Shown one piece after another: positions 11,491 through 23,289 of a DNA stretch of 64,000 nt. A program made the translations under genes and the position numbers. Numbering within the stretch: position 1 is the first letter of the stretch; each line of letters opens with the position of its first letter. The stretch comes from Morella rubra (lineage: Eukaryota > Streptophyta > Magnoliopsida > Fagales > Myricaceae): contig CM025856.1 in assembly GCA_003952965.2 (NCBI GenBank), positions 24,995,614 to 25,059,613 on the forward strand, written 5' to 3'. The notes beneath the pieces are model-generated. The model ran no database searches. It had not been told where the DNA came from and saw only the letters and a list, made by a program, of their open reading frames with translations.

Positions 11491-12734
11491 TTCTTCTGTC
11501 TGTCTGTCTGTTTCCTATGGCAAATAAGAGATTTTTAGCAAGTACCTTCTTTCTAGGATTTATCACAAATTGCTTATTCCAACATCGCTTGAAGAAAACA
11601 GAGTGCACGATTCAAAACTGCATACCAATTCGAAAAATATTTTGATAAATTGAAGTTTTTTCATGCAAGAGTTGGAGAAACATTTGCTTAGAAATGGCAG
11701 TTGCACACTAAACTAATCTTCCCCGTTTGTGGGTTTCATGATATACCATGCACGTACGGACAAGTCCAAAATATATGTGCTGGATTAGGGGGAAGAGGAC
11801 TGATTTTAGTTTCCGACCTTAAGATAGCCAGGCCAGACCACAATTCTTTCCTGGGTTCAATACACCCAGCAATAATTCAATTAATTAGGAACTTAATTAG
11901 AAATCAAGTCTTATTCTATAGTTCTTTAGGCCCGCTTTAAAAGTATAAATTTCAAGTTATATACAATTAGGACAAATATTGAGTAAGGATCAGAACAGCA
12001 AATGTTCGTGTCAAAACAAATTAATTGATGATCATGAGCTTATAAGACTGCTGAAATTCTATATCAAATGCATGATGACTTGGGGAGATTTCACAAGTCT
12101 CTAGATTAATCGAGGTGTGTGTAGGTTGGTTCGAACACACGATAAAAAAAATGTATGATGACTTTATTCTGTGTATGTAAAGTCCAAACAAAGGGAAGTC
12201 ACTTGGAACATTGAAAAAAAAAATCACCTAACACAACTTAACCTACAACTTTGCTGCAAAATTACAAATAGTTTTCAAGTTGATCCAAACTACCATTAAA
12301 AAATTGAGTGTATCGGATGGGAATTTAACCTTGACTTAACGTCATATATATTTTTTGAAGTGGTCAAGTTGTTATATATTTGTATATGTTCTATTGGGCG
12401 CTTCAATCAATGTCTCTTTATAATTTAGAAAACTCTTCGGCCTTTGTATAATTTTCTTTTCCAGAACCACTAGTTTTCTTGAAAGAACTTTCAAAATGGT
12501 TGCTTTGAGCCAACACATGATCAGCGAGTCATCCCTTCATAGCTGTACGTTGGTGAAAAGCCCTAAACTAATTGCGCTGCGCCACGATTGTAGTACTTGA
12601 CCTTTGGTTAAAAAAATAATTTGTGGGTAATTGACCTTTAGTAATTCTATATGCGCTTACAAAATATTACAACTTTATGGCTAATTCCCTTCTTTTTTTT
12701 TTAAAGAAGTTTTCTCATACAAATATTGCATGCC

Positions 12735-12742
12735 TATATAAG
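12735..12742 (+). promoter_or_regulatory. TATA box, peptide gene A
   Basis: TATATAAG about 90 bases upstream of the ATG. The motif and its surroundings (GCATGCC before, AGTACAGATATCAAGACT after) are conserved in front of copy B and nearly so in C. Confidence 0.65.
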
Positions 12743-12826
12743 AGTACAGATATCAAGACTTGATTGTGCAATTCAAATAGAAATTTTCAATATTTGCTGC
12801 AAGTTTCTGTTTTTGAGAGAATTGCG

Positions 12827-13317
12827 ATGGCTTGCAAATCTATTGGAAAATTTATGGTTCTATTTATCCTTGCTTTCATTGGAGTGCAATTATTGAGCAG
12901 CTCGTATGTTCTTGTTTTTCATTTTCACTTGCCATCCCGCTTACTCATAATTCCCATGATCTTGTTAATGATAAACTTCATAGCTCACTTGCCCATTGTC
13001 TTAGAAACGAAATTGAGAGTTGTATGGAAAAACATCACCCTCAAAATATTAAAAAATATCGGAAGTGCATTGTTAAAGGTATTGGAGAGTGCAGGAATAT
13101 TTATAGGGATAAGCAAAAAGACCAAGAAGAGCATAAATTGTTGCAGTGCATTGAGAGTTGCTTTCAAAATAATCGAAGTGAAAAAAAGAAGAAAGAACAA
13201 CTGGGGATTCCTACACATATTTTTCATCTTTCAGACTGTTTAGAACGCTGTTGGAAGCAGCATCGAAAGGGTGATCACCAAGATGTATTCCGCGAAGTCA
13301 CTGAATCAGATCCATGA
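12827..13317 (+). pseudogene. Secreted cysteine-rich protein, copy A (frameshifted)
   Basis: This copy aligns along its whole length with copy B. The ATG at 12827 opens the same signal peptide (MACKSIGKFMVLFILAFIGVQ). Around 12889-12893 one base is missing relative to copy B, so the start codon's frame leaves the family frame. Downstream the family frame is fully open and keeps all eight cysteines (HCLRNEIESC, KCIVKGIGEC, QCIESC, DCLERC) to the same TESDP ending. Apart from this one base it looks as well preserved as its sisters, so decay is recent or the base is a sequencing error. A 3' UTR intron (13334-13613) is conserved. It is a host gene copy of unknown function. Confidence 0.75.
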
Positions 13318-14164
13318 ACTCCAATTTTACAAGGTTAAAAGTGTTCCTAACTACTACTGCGCTCTCTTCATGAAAATATCACTTGCATACACAAGCACTC
13401 AGCACATGTTTTTATGGATTTTGTATTTTCATGACTCCTTTTAGATGCAGAATATTATATATTATTTAAACAATTCTCATCTTAATTTCTTAACTAATTA
13501 AAATGATGCAAATAAAAGAAGTTTTCCTTTCCTTGAGCAAACAAACATTTATATGATCATCAAGATTTCGTGAGATTCCTTGTTTTAATTCTTCGGTACT
13601 TTTCTTTTTCCAGATGAAGCCCATATGGTCGGGGTCGGTGCGGTAGTATTAGCCAGATCGATCGACGTATCTGCTCTTTTAGTCAAGTCGTGTTGTGGCA
13701 ACCAATGAGCTGGAATTGGGGAGGAGGCCGCAGTTCTTGGAGAATGTGTGAAGTTGCTCGTTTAACGGCTACATGCTTTTCCGTGTTTCTTTTACTGTTG
13801 AATAATGTTGTATTGGGAAATAATGGAATTGCTAGTTCCTAACTACTGTGTCAAGTTTCTTTTACTGTTGTAGTTACTTGGAGAATATATATATAGAAAT
13901 GAATTTTTAGGCTATTTCTTCAAATTTTTTGTGCATGGAATTATTTAGATCGCATCGGTTGGTGGTAAAAAAATGGAAATGATAATTAATTGAGACTTAA
14001 ATCCTCGTCCCTTCTAATTATGTTTCTTTAACTAAACCATTTCGATCTTACTTGAAAACAGTTACCACATCTTCCTGTCTCACTCAAAGAACATAGAAAA
14101 GAAAACGCGCGAAGAAAAGAAACTCTCATAAGATCAACATAAATATAAAAGGAGAGACGTAGAA

Positions 14165-14735
14165 ACAATTTTTTTTTTTAGGCAAGGAAAACTCGATTTC
14201 AATCATCCTCCGGAAGGGCTTGGCGCTCTTCGGACCTCGAGGTTGGTAGACGTTGGTCCTCCCCTCTCGGGGACGTTTGAAGTGTAATTTTGACGTGGCC
14301 TATTCTTTGCGATCATTCTGTATTGCCTTCTCGTTTCGAGACTCGGATGCCTCCCTCTGTAGCCTCTACACGGAACAAAATTCATGCTTTAACCCCTTGT
14401 TGGGGAGGCTCTTGCTTCTACTGCAGCCATGTGGATTGCGACCTCTCAGTGCTGGTCTCTAGTTGTTTTTGAAACGGATTGCCTTGTTCCCTGGAACATG
14501 TGGTCAGCGGTTGCGCCTGGGGTCCTCTGGTGAGGACGCGGCTTTTGCTATTCGCGGTTTGATGCTTGCTTCCCCTGGCAGGACTTTTCGTTGGATTCCT
14601 CGCCGCCAGAATTTGCTAGCCCATTAACTTGTTAACATACTTGGGGTCAAATCAGAAAATTTCAGCTGTAAGACAAGACGACAATGATTGCTCCTAATAG
14701 CCAAAAGGACTTCAAGAGAGCAAAAAAAAAAAAAA
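14165..14735 (+). mobile_element. LINE fragment, RNase H region
   Basis: The plus strand reads GRLKCNFDVAYSLRSFCIAFSFRDSDASL, then TAAMWIATSQCWSLVVFETDCL, then GLMLASPGRTFRWIPRRQNLLAH. This is the plant LINE-type RNase H fold: a CNFD-like first Asp, an ETDC segment with the third acidic position, and an R(R/E)QN..AH ending. The frame is broken in places. An A-rich stretch at about 14720-14738 may be its tail. The piece belongs to the 3' end of an L1-like element; the rest is missing. Confidence 0.65.
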
Positions 14736-15563
14736 AAAGTCATGGAACACATAACTCAATCCATCCAGCTACCTGTTTAACACGGGGGCCGCTACCAGCT
14801 CTAATTCACCTCCGCTACACCTTATAGAGCTGAAAAGCGACTAAAAATTTGCTTCCTTTGGGTTTTTAGTGCCTCTTTCCGTTCCTTTTTCTGTCCGGAG
14901 CTGTGACTCCTAGTAGTTATTAGTTAGTTGTGCTCGTCTTTTGCTACGTAGTATCTTTTACCAAGAAAAAAAATAAAATAAAATTTCAGATGCAGGCGTT
15001 GTATTCAGAAGAGCAAGTTTTTTCCATTTTTTCGTACAACCTCTGGAAGGCGTGGAGGCCTAGCTTTTGCTTGGATAGGGGGGTTGATTTTGAACCAACG
15101 GCGATGAATCAGTATTTCTTAAATTTACTTATGTGTTTATGATCTGGACATGATCCATGTATGTTGACTTCGGTTTTTGGGCTGACTCGGTTGCATGCCA
15201 AACAGATTTTTTTGCAACCAGCTTAAGAGTCTCGCAACAACGTTTGGGGGTGCTTGATTAGTTCTTGGTGACTTTAATTCACTAGCTTCACAAAGTGTGG
15301 AGGAAATCAGGGCAAGCCTCAATGGGTTTGGTTACTATGCTAAGCACCATGGTGCTAAGCGGTATTATGAACATTCAAAGCTGGAGATCTGACGGCCCAG
15401 AACACGCCACGCTATTTAAAATGAAGAGACCCATCTCCCAACCCAAATTAGAGGCTGACTCGACCCCTCTCTTCATTTCGCTGCCCAGTCTTTGTGTAAA
15501 CGCAAGAGGCATGGGAACATGGCGGCGTCAACGCAACTGCTCCACCACCTCCTCTGCCCACCT

Positions 15564-15727
15564 CCACCACAACTGCTACTTCCTCCCTCTTCTTTCTTTT
15601 TTTTAGTTGTAGGACTCAAACCTCTTTTTGTCTCGGCGACCACAACCACCACAACTGCTACCTCCTCCTCTTTTTTTTTTTTTTAGTTGCAGGACTCAAA
15701 CCTCTCTTTGTCTCGGCAACCACTACC
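15564..15727 (+). repeat. Two-copy tandem repeat, ~82 bp unit
   Basis: The unit starts CCACCACAACTGCTAC, runs through a T-rich stretch and ends GACTCAAACCTCT..TGTCTCGGC. It is present twice in direct succession. Each copy contains a TTTTAGTTG(T/C)AG stretch that resembles a splice acceptor. Confidence 0.85.
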
Positions 15728-15812
15728 ACCACAACATCAACCATACCTTTTTTCCTCCGTCCACTCTCTTCCCACTCTTTTGCCACTCTCACACCTTTTT
15801 CTCCTCTTGCAG

Positions 15813-16068
15813 ATCATATATCTTCATTCTTGAAACAAGAAGAAGAGTATGTTGTTACAATCGACGACGATGGAGAAGAAGCAGAAGAAAATTTTGATGA
15901 AGAGAGTGCAGAAGAAGACGATGAACTTGAAAGTGGAAGTGAAGCCTTGGAATTGGCAATGACTGACGAAGAGGCTTCCCAGGTGGTGGGTGTGGACTCT
16001 TCGTCTTCGTTGCTTTTGAAGCTACCCAGTCTGAGTGTAAAGGAGAAGAAGGAGCTAGGTTCATACAG
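15813..16068 (+). pseudogene. Exon-like acidic fragment, possibly from a CRM-domain (CRS1/YhbY) gene
   Basis: A CTCCTCTTGCAG acceptor-like site is followed by an open frame: SSFLKQEEEYVVTIDDDGEEAEE, a long Glu/Asp-rich run, then LLLKLPSLSVKEKKELGSY, ending at a CATACAG/GTCG donor-like site. No ATG opens it. The phrase LPSLSVKEKKELGSY resembles the entry to a plant CRS1/YhbY RNA-binding domain, but the domain itself does not follow. It is best read as a displaced exon within the LINE interruption. The family assignment is from memory and weak. Confidence 0.35.
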
Positions 16069-17626
16069 GTCGCTTCAGGTTCAAGTTGCACAAAACGGGT
16101 CGCTTCATTAAATGATGTGGCATCTTCTAGCATGACCGGATCTTCAACTTTTATTCTCAACAGTTGCTTAATACCTCTTAGCACAATTACCGAACCCAGC
16201 GTCAATATCCTCCATGGTTCTTTAGCATTTTATGCTTTCTCAGGGATTGGTTGATTTGGGGTTTCATGGGCTTAAATTTACTTGCAACAATAAGCGGCAG
16301 GGACTAGCTTTAATCAGAAAGAGGCTGGATCATGGAGTAGCGAATGGGCAATGAAGTATTTTTTTTTCCTAGGCATTACAAAAAAAACTGGCGCTAAATC
16401 GTACTTATAGCAGTGTTTGTGCACAAACGCTTCCAAAAATCAATATGTATACTACAACAAAAAAGCATTTGGGTATCAAAACTTTTTGTCAGCTAAAGTT
16501 AAAATTTTGTCACCAAAAGTCATTGGTGTCAAAAATCTTTTGACACCTAGTTGGATAGAAGAAGCGTGCCACTCTTATTCTTGGGTGACAAATTCTGAGT
16601 TTCCTCAGAAAATAGCGTTCGGATGCCGCCTCAGATGGTTCAAATGGTTTTCATTTTATGTGACAAGTATAAATACGTCACAGATTCCTTAGTTTTTTTT
16701 TTTTTTCTTTTCACATGTCCTGTGCGAACGTCAATGTATTACATGACAAAATCAATTTAGTCATGGAAACCAGTGCGAACATCTTTAATACAGGTTCGCA
16801 TAGAGTAAATTTCAGTGTCAAAATATAATTTTGTAAGTAGATTCATTGTACGCACGCTAATAAACAACGTGCAAACGCTTATTTTTTTATCCTAAAAAAA
16901 AATTGCCACAAATATATTGTGCAAACAGCTCTAGAACGTGTAGACGTTGCTTAAATAAGGACGTAAGGACGGTGGAGTTGAGTTCAGACGTTATGCAATG
17001 GAAACCCGTGCGGACGAATAACATATCAGTGGATGTCTGAACATTATTAATGAGTCTGAACAACTCTAAATTATAATAGGCAATCTTCAAATTTAATTTA
17101 TTTAATTATGCATTTAATATGAAAACACTATATTAAATATAAGATAAAATTAATAATGGTTTACAAATATTTAACCAACATAATAGTAAATAAAATACAT
17201 AATTCAAAATCAAATACATAATATAAAATAACTGTTCGCAGAAATACCAAACGAGAAACATAATTATAAAGTCTAGTACAAACAGGATACTAACAAAGTA
17301 TAAGTAAATAATAACGAAAATAAATAAACCAGAGACTAGTTTGAATCACAACGACGAACTACCTCTTCAAGATCTTGTCCGATGGCATCACGAACATGCT
17401 TCGACCTCTCCTCCATAATATCCACTCGTTTAATGAGTTTCTGGAGCTATATCGAAACGGTATAGAGAGACTGATGCAACTGGGGCATGTGTTCTTTCAC
17501 AGAAATTAGTTCTATTTGCATAGCATTCAACTCCTCCTTCAATCCCTCTCCGTTAGAGCAAAATTAGTCTTCAGAGTGGTCAAGCGGGTATGGAAATTCT
17601 TGCACAACATATGCGTCGGCTCCACT

Positions 17627-18859
17627 CAGGGGCGGAGGGAGGGAGGGGCCAGAGGGGGCCGTGGCCCCTCCAAAAGTTTTGTGATTTTTTTTTTCGTATA
17701 TATATTTAGAGGCTTGACTGAAAAAATTTACAATTGGCACTTTCAAAATTTTAAATTTCTATTTGGTCCCCCCAAATTAAAGTCCACAACATTTAAAAAA
17801 TTGTTAAAACCAACACGTCATAGGTGAAATCCAAAATTTTCATATTGTCTATGTCAAGCACTACATCAAGAAACTCAAGACATTTTAAATGTTATACATT
17901 TGGTCAAAACTACAAAAGAGCTCATTCAAGAGTTGAGAGAAAATGGTTGAGATGCCTTTTTGGGAATGTGAAGTCATTTTGTGAAAAACACGATATTGAA
18001 GTTCCCGATATGAATGCTTTGTACAAGTCAGGTCGGCTAGGTCTCAGAGTCAACGAGATCATGTTACAATTGAGCACCATTATCGAATTGACATATTTGT
18101 GGCTGCAATTGACTCTCAATTACAAGAACTAAACAACAGGTTTAGTGAAAAAGCAACATAACTTCTTATTCTTAGCTCAACCTTGGATCCTAAGAATGCA
18201 TCTAACTTCTTCAATATTGATGATATTTGTAGACTTGTTGACAAATTTTACCCTGAAGATTTTACAGAGTAAGAAAAGATTCAGTTGAGATATCAATTGC
18301 AAACCTTTAAGTGTGATGTGTCTCACGATTCTAATTTCAAAAGTTTGTCTACAATTTTTGAGTTATGCCGAAAATTGGTGGAACCAAGAAGGTCAAAGAT
18401 TTTCCATTTGATTGATAGATTGATTCATCTTGTGTTAACTCTTCCAATTTCAACAGCTACTACAGAGCGAGCTTTTTCAGTCATGAAAATCATTAAAACA
18501 AGACTTCACAACAAGATGGAAGATGAATTTCTTGCAAATTCTTTGGTTATCTATATTGAGAAAGAAATTGCTGCAACTGTTAGCACATAAATGTTAATAG
18601 ATGATTTCGACTCTTTAAAGAGTCGTCGAGTTGCCCTGTAATAGGAAATTAGTATGCTTTTGTGTACTTTTTTTGAGTATATCTACAATCAAGTAGATAA
18701 GATAAATTTTTGTGTACCTGTTTTTAGTTCTAAATCAAGGTTAACTTATAACAAAATACTGTTGCAAATTTTTTATGTCTATAATATTTGAATTTCATTT
18801 TTAATAATATTATTTAATTAGCCTAGTCCCCTAATAGAAAAATCCTGGCTCCGCCACTA
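17627..18859 (+). mobile_element. hAT element remnant nested in the CACTA-like element
   Basis: The ends CAGGGGCGGAG and CTCCGCCACTA are inverted copies. They are flanked by GCTCCACT (17619-17626) and ACTCCACT (18860-18867), a near-perfect 8 bp target duplication, which is diagnostic of hAT. The 1.2 kb body codes on the plus strand for the C-terminal part of a plant hAT transposase. FCEKHDIEVPDMNA is followed, after a frame break near 18020-18130, by SALDPKN-like and FNIDDICRLVDKFYPEDFTE text, then the dimerisation domain at 18285-18590. The N-terminal zinc finger and most of the catalytic domain are missing, so it is an inactive deletion derivative. Confidence 0.85.
18285..18590 (+). pseudogene. 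hAT transposase C-terminal dimerisation domain
   Basis: About 100 residues: RYQLQTFKCDVSHDSNFKSLSTIFELC, then LIDRLIHLVLTLPISTATTERAFSVMKIIKTRLHNKMEDEFLANSLVIYIEKEI. The stretch LPxSTATTERAFSxMKxIKTRLRNKM is the signature of the hAT family dimerisation region in plant TTF/DUF4371-type transposases. It is the tail of a longer protein whose front part is deleted or broken here. Confidence 0.85.
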
Positions 18860-19792
18860 ACTCCACTATCGTCTGCATACTCTCCTTTAGCTCCACTACC
18901 ATATCGTTTGCCCAAGCTGGTTGCTTAGTTTGTGCCCTGACTTTGGTTATACTTTTCCTAGAGCGATCAATGACCAACCTAACAAAAATCGTTCAAACAT
19001 CAACAAAAACCGATCAATGACCAGATGAACATTTATGTATATTATGGGTAGTCTAATCCCAAACTGTCTATAACTTGGACAATTCGGGAATTATCGAAAC
19101 AAATATTAAATAAATTTCACGCAAAACCAATTGGATGAATTAACAACCGTCTGCGCTACATAAAAGCAAAAAGATATCGTTTCATGAAGAAGCATCTGCA
19201 CGCCCTGCAGGCCGTCCGAACAGTTTGAATTGCCTAAACACCATTAGGATGTCTACAGTAAACGTCTGGACTGCGATTATTGAAGAATAGATCCTTCGAC
19301 AATCACACGCCCACATACCCATTTCAATCCCAAAAAAGCCGTTTTACATCACCACTTTCTCACTCAAAGTATTAAACAATCGACAATAAAGCAAAACTAC
19401 ACATTTTTACTCAAAACCACAAAAACCGTAAAACACCGTACCTCTCAAAGTTTCTAAATCCCAAAGATGTGCTCCAATTCACCCAAAGTTTGAGCAATCT
19501 ATGCCTAACCCTCCTCTTCAATGATTCAAATGACTCTTCAAAAAGAAATCCTTGCTAAGACGAATTGGAGAGTATTTTGGGTATTTTCAGGAAAGTTGTC
19601 GAATGAACACCAGTTTCTAGGTTTCAGCCTCTTCATTCCTCGAAAATGTGCAAACGCCACATTTTGAAAGGATGACACCATTTTTCGTTGAATAAGCGAC
19701 GTCGTTTATACAACAACCGTCCGAACGGTTAAACAGACATTCGAATGCTACCTATCTACGTAAATTACATTAAACATGTCCTTTTATTAATA

Positions 19793-19819
<27 letters not shown>
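19793..19819 (+). repeat. (TG)n microsatellite
   Basis: About 13 uninterrupted TG repeats inside the CACTA-like element. Confidence 0.95.
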
Positions 19820-19824
<5 letters not shown>

Positions 19825-20159
19825 AATAATTTTGATACTACATTTATTAATTATTCATTTCTTATAAATTAATTACTTATGTATTTCATCTTAAATTTTA
19901 ACATAAGATTCTAAGTGTTACAGCAATAACATTCTAAGTAACATATCATGAACATTACATTTGAAGTATTAACATATCAAAACCATCAAAGGTAAATATT
20001 AAACCATAATAAAAAAAAGATGAATAATAACCATCATAAAACAAAATCAACATAAATATCCGAAATACAAACCAAAAATAAATATCCACAACAAATATAA
20101 ATATGATAATAAATGCCTAAAAAAACATAATGTGAGATAAAAATAAGAAAAAAGTCCTA

Positions 20160-21000
20160 ATCATGCTATGGACTAGGCTGACTAGATCCCTCATCTGTGA
20201 ACTCGCTCATCTTTCCCAGTTGATCCTCAATGGCACCCAATTTTCTCAACATCTAACGCAAGGTGCCTGGCATGGTAGTAAGGAATGGCTACAATCCTAT
20301 CATTTGAGTCTCTATAGAGGTGACACGAGTCTCCAAGTTGATGCACAACTGATGCATAAGCGAAATAGAAGCCTCAACCATCCCTTTCAAGTCAGCTATC
20401 CAAGCATCGGCCAAGGCAGGTCGCTTTTGATGCGCACGGTGAGGGGCTCCTCCACTTGCTACTGCTGTCAAGGAGCAGAAGCCCGCTGTTGCCACCTAAG
20501 CTGAGCCTTGGAAGGGCTCAAAGTGGTTCGACAGATGGGACCGATAGGTGGTTTCCTTTCCTCGTTTGGACTAGTTATGCAGCCTACACTATGGAAGAAC
20601 TGTGTTAAGTATAGACTGTACGACAACGCAGTAGTAGAAGTGATCTTTGCCTCAGACTGAAGAGTCAGGAAGATGAATAGGGGAAGATCTACAACACATC
20701 CTCTAGCCACGGACAACATCAGCTCGCCTCTCAGAATAAGGCACTTTACCATGTGAGCCCTCGGCTCAATATTGTAGGTGAAGATGAGGTGCAGAATACA
20801 TCAGAAAGGGAGCATGAACTTCTGTTTGATGAAGGGTTCGGCGAGCACCACGTCCTATCTTGTGAAAGTACGGAAGATGTCTTCCGCATCTGGCTTGTTC
20901 CCATCTCCATTGTAGGGTATGCTCCAATCGGCCTCTACAGCCCCATAAATGCTGCTAGGATGTCTGGTGATAACTGAAAGGTCATCCCACGTACAATGAC
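20160..21000 (-). pseudogene. Minus-strand coding remnant, 'putative plant transposon protein' type
   Basis: Read on the minus strand, 21000-20760 gives pieces such as AAFIGAVEADWSIPYNG and TYNIEPRAHMVKCLILRGELM. The frame continues as GELMLSVARGCVVDLPLFIFLTLQSEAK and LSYSLYLTQFFHSVGCITSPNEERKPP. An Asn-Ile-x-Pro-Arg-x-His segment followed by PLFIF and LTQFF is typical of the anonymous plant transposon-associated domain often found near CACTA and retroelement genes. Frame breaks make it a remnant. The domain name is recalled, not searched. Confidence 0.45.
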
Positions 21001-22890
21001 GACCCATAGCAGTTCATTAATATCCTCAACATCTAGCAGAGCTATGTAAAACTCTCAGACTAGATCTACAGAGGCTATGCATCTCTCTTCAGATACTCGA
21101 TCCAACCCTAGTCATCTATAATTTCGCCGAAACTCCGACAAATCAAGAAGATGACGAACAATGGCGTTTAGACATCTTTTAATCTGTAAAATAAGGCAAA
21201 AACAAATAAAGCGTCAATAAATATCGTCCTCACGGGATAACACAGCGTTCGCACATCATGCAAAATAATGTTGTCTAATGCAAACAAATGTTTGGAAGCA
21301 TATAGAAGCCGTCCGAATGCCTAATGAGACGACCTAGTTTTAGGGAATAGACGTGCACACACTAAGACAATAGTCCGCAACAAAAATACTCCGAAAAAAT
21401 AATTTTTTACAAGTGTATATATATTAGACAAAACGACAGCGTATAACGGATAAACATCCGCACGCCAAAATAACCCGTCTGAACGGGTATTAGTAGTGAA
21501 CAATCGTGTGCACGCTAGAATAACTGTTTGCAACAACAAACTCCCAAAAAATAAATTTAACATGTGTATATATCCTAGACAAAACGATAGTGTCTAAAGG
21601 CTCAACTTCCGCAATCTTATAAGTGGCCGTCCGAACGTTAGGTGAAAAACGAATTAGTTCGAAACACTTAAACACAAGTACATATCTTAAAATATACGAC
21701 GGAGTATAAAGCCAAAGCCGTCTGTACATCACATTAATAACGTACGCATGACTGTCTTAAAATGACAACGTTTAGTAAAGTAACCGCATAAAATTTAAAA
21801 CTATTTGTCCAGACGGCTTCAAACTGTCCGGACGTGTCGTGTGGAAGAAGATAGAGTCGACTTAGCCATGGCCGACCTCTCCCCCACCTCCAAAACTACA
21901 CAAATCAACACCAAACAACACAAAATTATAGCCTAAACAATCCTACAACATTAGGCAATCCATATCAATACAAATATCGACCATCAAACAACTGTGGTGG
22001 TTGGAAATTCTTCATGAAAATTTCTACATAAATAACTTAAAAAACACGATTTTATGCCAAAAAATCAAATAAAAACATGAGAAACGTACCTAGTTACGTA
22101 GAACTCCATGAAATAGGAAGAAAAAGTAAGATTACTGGACGAGAAATGTGAATGTAGGTTTGAGAGAGGAGAGAAAATAGTGTAATGCTGGTGTAAAATG
22201 TTGTTCAAATGGCTTTTATTTGTCTTTAAAATCTGTCTACACCGTTCAGACGGGCCGTTCATGCTGTGCAGAAATTTCCGTTTTCCACCTGGACCAATCA
22301 AATTACTAAGCATTAAATTACAAATCATGAATGGTTTGTAAGATCTTCTCAAAATAATGGCATTCAGATGGGATGGATTAGTGCGGACGGGAAGACGTCT
22401 GAAACGTGCAACGTGGAGTGCCACAATTAGCTGAAATTATAGCCATACACGTCTGGACGGGATGGAACCGTGCGAATGCTCACAACTGTTCTCCACAGTC
22501 ACCTAAAACAGATGCATGTCAATCATGTGCAGACTGTCCCAGAAGTTCGGATGTTATGATCAGACTGTGTGGACGGGAGTGCAGCTTTTGTGACAATCTG
22601 ACCTGCGTGATAAATGGGTGACAACGGTGTTTTGTCACCTAAACAATTTACACACGGCTTCGCATACCATTCGGATGCATTTGCAAATGCTGATGAATAT
22701 TTTTAGTTGCAAATATGTGACGTTTTGCCTTTCATCACCACTGATTATCGTGCAGACAGTTTTTAAGGACGTCTGAACAGTTTTATAAATCTTGACTCAC
22801 CTTGCGTAACGAAATTTTTATTTTTACATAGAAAGGCATGATTTGGTGACAAAATGTATTTTGACACCTATTGTCAATTTTCTTATAGTG

Positions 22891-23144
22891 GTTGCAACGT
22901 TTTCTCGACAAACGCCACCACAAAGTTTGAGTTTAGCCGCGTTTTGTAATAAACCGATGCTCTCTAATTTTATTTTCAAAAATAGACCTATAATTTCGAT
23001 CGATCTTACTAAGATTTATCGCAAATTCTCGTGTCACTGGAATAGACAAAAGAGAGAAAACAGAAGAAACTCATACATATCAAAAGAATCAAATAAAAAA
23101 AAAAAAATTGCTCTCTTCCTCAACAATTTCAGTGTGAAACTCGT
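22891..23144. other. Pre-unit-B flank, also present near 38.5 kb
   Basis: 22970-23142 resembles 38520-38637: both contain AATAGACCT(A/C)TAATTT, TCTTAC(T/C)AAGAT, TGTCACTGGAATAGAC and CAACAATTTCAGTGTGAAAC in order. The copy here has about 80 extra bases with an A-rich run in the middle. It is duplicated flanking DNA belonging to the array, with no gene. Confidence 0.6.
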
Positions 23145-23289
23145 ATTTGGAGATGTGTGAACACTACTCGATTAACGTCTACATACTTCTGTTATTTTTA
23201 CTGTTAAACATGAGGCAATGCAATTGCAAGATCCCTCAATACTGCACGATAAGTTTATTTCCTACATCATTGCGAATAAGAGTCTACAT

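Larger units (their letters stand above)
11065..14130 (+). repeat. Segmental duplication unit A
   Basis: This ~3.1 kb block aligns almost end to end with 23145-26268 (unit B), with small indels. Shared landmarks in order are the TGTGAACACTACT segment, a LINE RNase H tail, the GCACGTACGGACAAGTCC segment, the TTGCGCTGCGCCACGATTG segment, TATA box, cysteine-rich gene, 3' UTR intron, and the AGAAACTCTCA end. Between units A and B lie 9 kb of LINE and CACTA/hAT sequence. Confidence 0.88.
15240..16355 (+). mobile_element. LINE endonuclease fragment split by ~0.9 kb of other DNA
   Basis: At 15258 the plus strand reads LVLGDFNS, the GDFN motif of an L1-like apurinic endonuclease. At 16248-16353 it reads LVDLGFHGLKFTCNNKRQGLALIRKRLDHGVANGQ, the end of the same domain (usually DLGFHGPKFTWSNKR..RLDRALAN). 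In family members these lie about 100 residues apart; here about 950 bases separate them. The intervening DNA holds a short tandem repeat and an exon-like acidic frame, suggesting an insertion into the LINE. Confidence 0.55.
16450..22890. mobile_element. CACTA-like (EnSpm) element, decayed, ~6.4 kb
   Basis: The left end TACTACAACAAAAAAG and the right end TTTTCTTATAGTG are imperfect inverted copies of the CACTA terminus. Both are followed inward by TTTTGTCACC / GGTGTCAAAA motifs in opposite orientation. Flanking triplets GTA and GTT fit a worn 3 bp target duplication. Inside, both flanks carry many short copies of a GTCCGAACG/CGTGCGGACG motif in both orientations, as expected of CACTA subterminal repeats. 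A hAT element is nested at 17627-18859. A minus-strand coding remnant lies at 20160-21000. Confidence 0.65.

Noticed and set aside
16720-22760. Repeated GTCCGAACG-type motifs as a CRISPR-like or regulatory array
   Set aside because: The copies are imperfect, in both orientations and irregularly spaced within a plant transposon; subterminal repeats explain them.
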